From positions 930,001 to 994,000 of the forward strand of contig NW_019028984.1 of assembly GCF_002105155.1 (NCBI RefSeq): a stretch of 64,000 nucleotides of DNA, given 5' to 3'. Every line of letters starts with the position of its first letter. Positions within the stretch are counted from its first letter, which is position 1. The position numbers were made by a program, and so were the translations under genes. Shown here piece by piece: positions 59,585 to 64,000 of the stretch. This DNA comes from Lobosporangium transversale. Lineage: Eukaryota; Mortierellomycota; Mortierellomycetes; Mortierellales; Mortierellaceae. The notes beneath the pieces were generated by a model that did no database searches, was not told the origin of the DNA, and was given only the letters and a program-made list of their open reading frames with translations.

Positions 59585-59808
59585 CAGAAAAACGTACTGC
59601 CATGGTGACCCCAGAAGGGAATGGCTCCATTGTACATGAATGGTTTCTTGAGAGACTGCTTATAGTCGTAACGACGGTTAGGGGCAGGTTGGTGAAGGTC
59701 ATATGAAGCCTTGGTTGGTATAGATTCTCTTCCTTCTCTGCCTTCTCTGCCCCATGCCATGGCTGTTGACAGGAGTACTGCCGGAATGAGGAAGACGACC
59801 GCCTTCAT
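57731..59808 (-). CDS. EMP47: L-type lectin ER-Golgi cargo receptor (ERGIC-53/EMP47 type)
   Basis: Six exons (59808-59598, 59464-59202, 59003-58746, 58630-58544, 58454-58296, 58192-57731) give about 479 residues. A signal peptide (MKAVVFLIPAVLLSTAMAWG) leads into a leguminous-type lectin domain: KKPFMYNGAIPFWGHHGNSF, RLNPSVPGLKGSAW, GGRGLAFWYTQEHAIEGPVF, DQWKGLGVFMDT, NNFGGCLRDYKN, LPTGYYFGVS. A luminal coiled coil follows, then one membrane span (WISYVVFLILIQIMAVSVYT) and a short cytosolic tail ending EKKFM. The terminal KKFM fits the dilysine KKxx signal for COPI retrieval, with a hydrophobic end resembling the KKFF of ERGIC-53. The protein should cycle between ER and Golgi carrying glycoprotein cargo. 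Introns 2 and 4 carry T runs and intron 1 an A run. It is convergent with SMC1 (216 bp apart). Confidence 0.93.
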
Positions 59809-59837
59809 GGTTTGTGAGGTTGTATAGTCAACAATGT

Positions 59838-59868
<31 letters not shown>

Positions 59869-60362
59869 TGCAATTGTTTATGTATCTCTTCTCTTAAATA
59901 ATAAGAACACGAACAGGCAGAGAAAATTGGTAACAAGAAAGAATGAGTGAAGAGACAAAATGAGGATTGAGAAACAGAAAAAAAAAAGAAAAAGGACTGT
60001 GGGTAAAATCAAGGGGTAAATGGTATGTATATCCAACTGTGATGACACTAACCTCGACTTTGGGTGAATTTTCCTCCATACACTCACCCAAGAGGCTACC
60101 ACCAACACTATTACAAGAGGCTTTCATGGCCGTTGATCCTAGAAAAACTCATGCAACCTAAACAGCTTTTGATTCATGAACAAGTGATTTTCATCTTTGA
60201 ATAATTGAATGATAGTATTTCTTTATTTTAGTCCAAGATCTGTCAGTATTATGATTTAAGCTTATTGTCGAAATGATACAAATGAATAGGTGACTATTGG
60301 GAGATTGAAAACGCGCATGATCTGTGGATAATAATTTCTAGTTCAAGTCCTTGATGCTGGTT
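59809..60362. other. Intergenic between lectin and RPA3, possible stray exon
   Basis: It holds the lectin promoter with an A run (59839-59863). A short minus-strand stretch (about 60137-60054) begins behind an acceptor-like TTTCTAG and reads MKASCNSVGGSLLGECMEE before a possible donor. It looks exon-like but belongs to no gene I can assemble. Confidence 0.35.
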
Positions 60363-61251
60363 TCAAAATAGTGTTGGAAATTGCTGCATCGTAATCACGG
60401 CTTGATTGTACGTCTCCAAATCTAGATTTCAATTAAATCAAAAGACCATATTCATTTTAATATCCAAAAACTTCATCCATCATGTACCATGAAAACTAAG
60501 TCATCTGCTGGAAGATAATAGGGCATTGTATTACCAAAGTCATTGCCCATGTTGGTCGATGCCATTTCTGTAATTGAGTGATCTGAATTTACGACTCCAA
60601 TGACCTCAATGAACTGAGTTCCATATTGCGAAGTCTATAACATACATAATTTAGATTGTATAACCAATGTTATTAGCGACAGCATACCTCCCTGAAAATT
60701 TTTGTGAATGGCCAGACTAAGCAAGATTAATAGACAAATAGCGTTAGAATAATATCTTACCTCATTCATGTGGATCTCGACCTGTCCCTTATCTGGTGCA
60801 GACATGAAAGCTCGTGTGCCGTTTTGCTGTTGAAGAGGAATAAGAGAAAGCTACAAATTAGCGTAAGAACATCACATGAACGCAAGAATCTGTCCATCCA
60901 ATAGCCCCACCAGCTTTGCCACCAATTTTTTGCTTTATTTTTTTTTTTCCATCGCCACTGTTTTGCCACCAAGGATGGCAGGGAATGAGCTACAATGATC
61001 AAAGCAAAGTAAAGCCCACATATATTGGTATCCTATCTAGGCTGTGGTAGCCCCTAGGCTCAAGGCATACCCTTGTAAAAATGTTTACAATTATGAAAAA
61101 TCATTCCTTATATCAGAAGAGAAGGTTCCCAAGATGCGACATGCGTTTGTTCATCCTGTACCTCCATGATCTTTCCAACGAATCGGACAGTCTTTCCAAT
61201 GTGTGCGCTCAACATGGCAGAGTTGACGCGCGGTGTAGCTGGCAAGGACAT
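60363..61251 (-). CDS. RPA3: Replication protein A 14-kDa subunit RPA3
   Basis: Four exons (61251-61162, 60826-60761, 60634-60535, 60421-60363) give 104 residues. RPA3 is the small OB-fold subunit of the single-strand DNA-binding heterotrimer used in replication and repair. Family stretches: TPRVNSAMLSAHIGKTVRFV (exon 1), NGTRAFMSAPDKGQVEIHMN (exon 2), YGTQFIEVIGVVNSDHSITE (exon 3) and DLETYNQAVITMQQFPTLF (exon 4), the last matching the C-terminal trimerisation helix. Exon 4 was preferred over an earlier splice at 60504 that would end in an unrelated short tail. Intron 1 is about 335 bp, long for this window. Confidence 0.86.
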
Positions 61252-63311
61252 GAGGGGAATGTATAAATTTGTTTGTATGTATGTGTATGAAGTGTATGAG
61301 AAAGTATGTGAAAATGGATAGGTAGTCAAAATCCCAAAGTGGCTTTGTTCATCACAAAACGAACGCGTTCTGAAGAACAGTCCGACGACACGCGCTCGAA
61401 ATCTAATTTTTCCAAAAATGAATATGCTGCTCCACATTTTTTAGGGCTCAAGGAATGAGAGCAGAGAAGGGAAGCAATAGCATTTTAATATTCTATTTTA
61501 ATTTTATATTTTTGCTCGATGGTTTGTAAAGATAAAATCGAGAAAAACCCTATTGGCTTCTGTCAAGCTGACTGTTTACTGATACAACCTAATGGATAAA
61601 TCAAAGGATTCAACAAGTTGGTCTGCCTTGGCAGAAAAAGACCTGTTTCAATATTTTGTTTACTAATATTGCTCGTATCAAGGCGCACTTTTTTTTGCGC
61701 TACATGCATAAACCGCAGAGCTGGAGCCTTATCCTAAGCCTTCTGTATTTGGTCTTGTTGATGGGAAAGGAGTTAGGAGTCTGTGTCAGAGCCGTAAAGA
61801 TCCACAGGTGAGGAAGACTGAGCGGACACAACATGATAAGTTGCCTCTCAGCTTGAATATCGTTAGACATTTGCATGGCTTGTTCACAACATCAGACGGA
61901 CACCTGTATCTTTTATTATAGTGCCTCTCCCGTCGGAGTCATGATTATGATAACGACATGCAGTTTGCAGTATGCAGAATGGTTGCCTGTTCTGATGCTC
62001 CCTTCTTTCATGGCCCTTTATGCTTATAAAATGTGATGTATGCATGAAAAAAGCCCTAGCGTGCCTAAGAGAAAGTGATGGTCAAGGAGGTCTGTCCTTT
62101 TCATATCATCAGGCGATAACAGCAATAAAGGGCTATCAAACGGGTTACCAAAGGGGAAACCTAAGTATACACTGATGAGTGTTTTAGAGACCTTTCTTTC
62201 CTTGTACCTGTTAAAAATCCTGCAGTAAATAAGTGGGGTTCTTAGTTTATTGATATTAATCAGCTAGCCAACCAACTGACACTCCAATGACTTGTTGGCT
62301 TCTCCCCTCCTGATATCCATTCCTCTTCTAAACAGCCAAGGAACCCGTTTTGCTGGAGCACATGTTGAAGTTTATTAGCCCTACTTCTCGCATTGAGCTT
62401 TTGAAGGAAAGACAAAAACTCTTTTTCTATTTTCTTTTTTTTTTTTTTATTTTATTTTACAATTATGATTATTATTATAATCCATGTCCTCGTTGTTGGC
62501 TCCTCTTTGAGCATCGGCTGCACCTTCCGTCCAAGGAGGGATATAAATATAAAAAAGCGTAGATGGCAAGGTGCTGCGTAGTATGAAGAGAAAAATCTCT
62601 TTTCTGGGATATTTGAGCGACATTTACAATACATCATTCCCTTTACTGAGCTGCATAATGGGTAATAAAATGGAGCATTACGATCCAAACCTGGAGGAGA
62701 GCGTGATATAGGCGAGGAGCATGGATGAGCTTGGTTTTTTCATGACGAGGAGCCGTAAAAAAAAGAAGCACACACCGGTATAGATCTGTCTTATGTGTGA
62801 GTATCTCAAACGAGTAACTGACTGCATGTTTCTCTTACATGTTTATGCGTGGACATCTTGTAGTGAATTGCCAGCGTTACATGTGGTTGAATAAGTGTTG
62901 TATCCCCCCCTCTTTGGGAGGTGGTCAAGGCACACATCAATACCAATTTCTGACAGACAATAGGAGCTCATGGTCTGCACTACAAGAGCATATTTTTAAA
63001 AAAAAAAAAAATCCTTGTAAATATATATATAAGCCTGACAGCTCTTCTTTTCAGCAAGACAACCCAATCCACTCCTGTATTTCTTGCCTTTCATTTCTCT
63101 GTCGTTGTCACCCTTGAATCCACGATCTCGTCTCAATCACCCGTCTTTTATTTTATTCTCTCTCCTTTTGTCACTTAGTTTCGCCGCATCCTACCTCAGC
63201 ATTTATTCACTCCCAGTCCATACCAAATACTAAACCTTCATCTTTTCTCTTTTTGTATCCCTTTTACTTCCTTCCACTACATCGACCTCTGTGCACTTCG
63301 CTTTTTAATTT
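61252..63311. promoter_or_regulatory. Divergent 2-kb intergenic region, no gene seen
   Basis: Located between RPA3 (-) and the gene starting at 63312 (+). It has a T run (about 62437-62449), an A run (62999-63011) and a strong CT-rich leader (63115-63300) upstream of the plus-strand start. A short frame near 62365 (MLKFISPTSRIELLKERQK) is unrecognised. Confidence 0.45.
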
Positions 63312-64000
63312 ATGACCATGTCAATGGCAATGTCTGTGGCAGGCCCAGATACACGTCGCCGCTCATCTCTCCCACAACTAAACCCGAGCAACTCAGCCTC
63401 GAGCCCAATGGCCATTGGGTATCACCTTTCAGACGAGGAACGTGCCATGTTTATTGTTGCCTCGTCCAAACGACGACCATCTGCGCATTCTTTTTTTCAA
63501 TCTGGATCGTCCGCCCCACTCTCAGCATCTTATACTTCGCCCCTAGCTTCATCGTCTGGAGGACTTGGGCCACAAGGCCATATTTACAACCATGTTTGTC
63601 GATATGGCAATCCACATGTCGCTGCAATATCCCCGATCTTGACTCCCTTTCAATGGTCAAGCAATCCACGACAATATATCATGACTGATATCGGACCCCA
63701 GCCTCCTAACAGTCAAGCGCCTACTCTCCGAAGTCAATCACACCCAGCACGCCATCGACCTTGTCCAAAGATCGGTTCCTCGTGCCTACTTGCAGCTGGA
63801 GGGTGTGGGGAGCATGACGGGACATTGTCATGCCCACCATCATCCTATTCAAAAAAAGCAATGACAAGTCCACAGACAGCAAGCATGACCATGCATGATA
63901 GTTGTGGCACTCACATGAGGTGCTCAACTGCCACGAATCTTTGCACAATTCCGCAAGACGAAGTATTGCCAGCTATGGGAGTTCCTCTGGAGCCACGATT
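63312..64000 (+). CDS. Serine/proline-rich protein, 5' part only
   Basis: The frame from ATG 63312 (MTMSMAMSVAGPDTRRRSSL) stays open for 229 codons to the window edge. It is Ser/Pro/Ala-rich with a motif-like HLSDEERAMFIVASSKRRPS near residues 37-56 and scattered Cys/His toward the end. No domain is recognised. The upstream CT-rich leader resembles those of other plus-strand genes here, which supports the start. The rest of the gene lies outside the window. Confidence 0.6.
   Translation, partial: MTMSMAMSVAGPDTRRRSSLPQLNPSNSASSPMAIGYHLSDEERAMFIVASSKRRPSAHSFFQSGSSAPLSASYTSPLASSSGGLGPQGHIYNHVCRYGNPHVAAISPILTPFQWSSNPRQYIMTDIGPQPPNSQAPTLRSQSHPARHRPCPKIGSSCLLAAGGCGEHDGTLSCPPSSYSKKAMTSPQTASMTMHDSCGTHMRCSTATNLCTIPQDEVLPAMGVPLEPR

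Noticed and set aside
60473-60504. Alternative last exon for RPA3
   Set aside because: It keeps frame but gives an unrelated tail; the exon at 60421-60363 restores the RPA3 C-terminal helix.

Overview
The window looks like nuclear DNA from an early-diverging filamentous fungus, most likely a Mortierellomycotina-type genome. Almost every gene is split by short GT-AG introns with fungal-style boundaries. Housekeeping proteins (cohesin SMC1, cytosolic prolyl-tRNA synthetase, HMG-CoA synthase, EMG1, RPF1, DUS4, RPA3, an ERGIC-53/EMP47-type lectin) resemble fungal or animal orthologues. The accessory genes (repetitive RNI/LRR protein, decayed Crinkler-like header, NLR-type N-terminal fragment) are of kinds I associate with Mortierella relatives. 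The lineage is an inference from gene content. I found no tRNA, rRNA, CRISPR array, IS element or prokaryotic operon.

Layout. 0.2-6.1 kb: an F-box/ankyrin gene (-) and a two-span membrane protein (+), divergent. 6.3-17.1 kb: an accessory island. A near-perfect inverted repeat (668 and 677 bp, differing by one 9-bp minisatellite unit) brackets 5.7 kb that carries an LRR gene with 17 tandem 28-residue repeats. Just outside it lie a Crinkler-like header pseudogene with two in-frame stops and a truncated NLR-like N-terminal domain. A 118-bp hairpin MITE follows. 17.8-26.3 kb: three tandem paralogous FAD-dependent monooxygenases (-) with the same seven-exon plan; the middle one has a one-base deletion. 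27.3-31.2 kb: a large low-complexity membrane protein of unknown function. 32.9-61.3 kb: mainly housekeeping genes, namely EMG1, RPP14-like, prolyl-tRNA synthetase, HMG-CoA synthase, DUS4, a Myb/SANT-like protein, a RING-CH ubiquitin ligase, RPF1, SMC1, the cargo lectin and RPA3. 63.3 kb to the end: the open 5' part of a serine/proline-rich gene.

Functional themes. EMG1, RPF1, RPP14 and DUS4 all act on stable RNA, and two of them sit at divergent promoters (EMG1/RPP14, RPF1/SMC1). The monooxygenase trio could supply tailoring oxidations, but substrates cannot be read from the sequence. More than 30 pure A or T homopolymers of about 16-36 nt occur, many inside introns and usually as T on the coding strand.

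Exon boundaries were assigned by hand from splice signals, reading frame and family alignment. Junctions may be off by a base or two, although the summed exon lengths are multiples of three for every intact multi-exon gene model.
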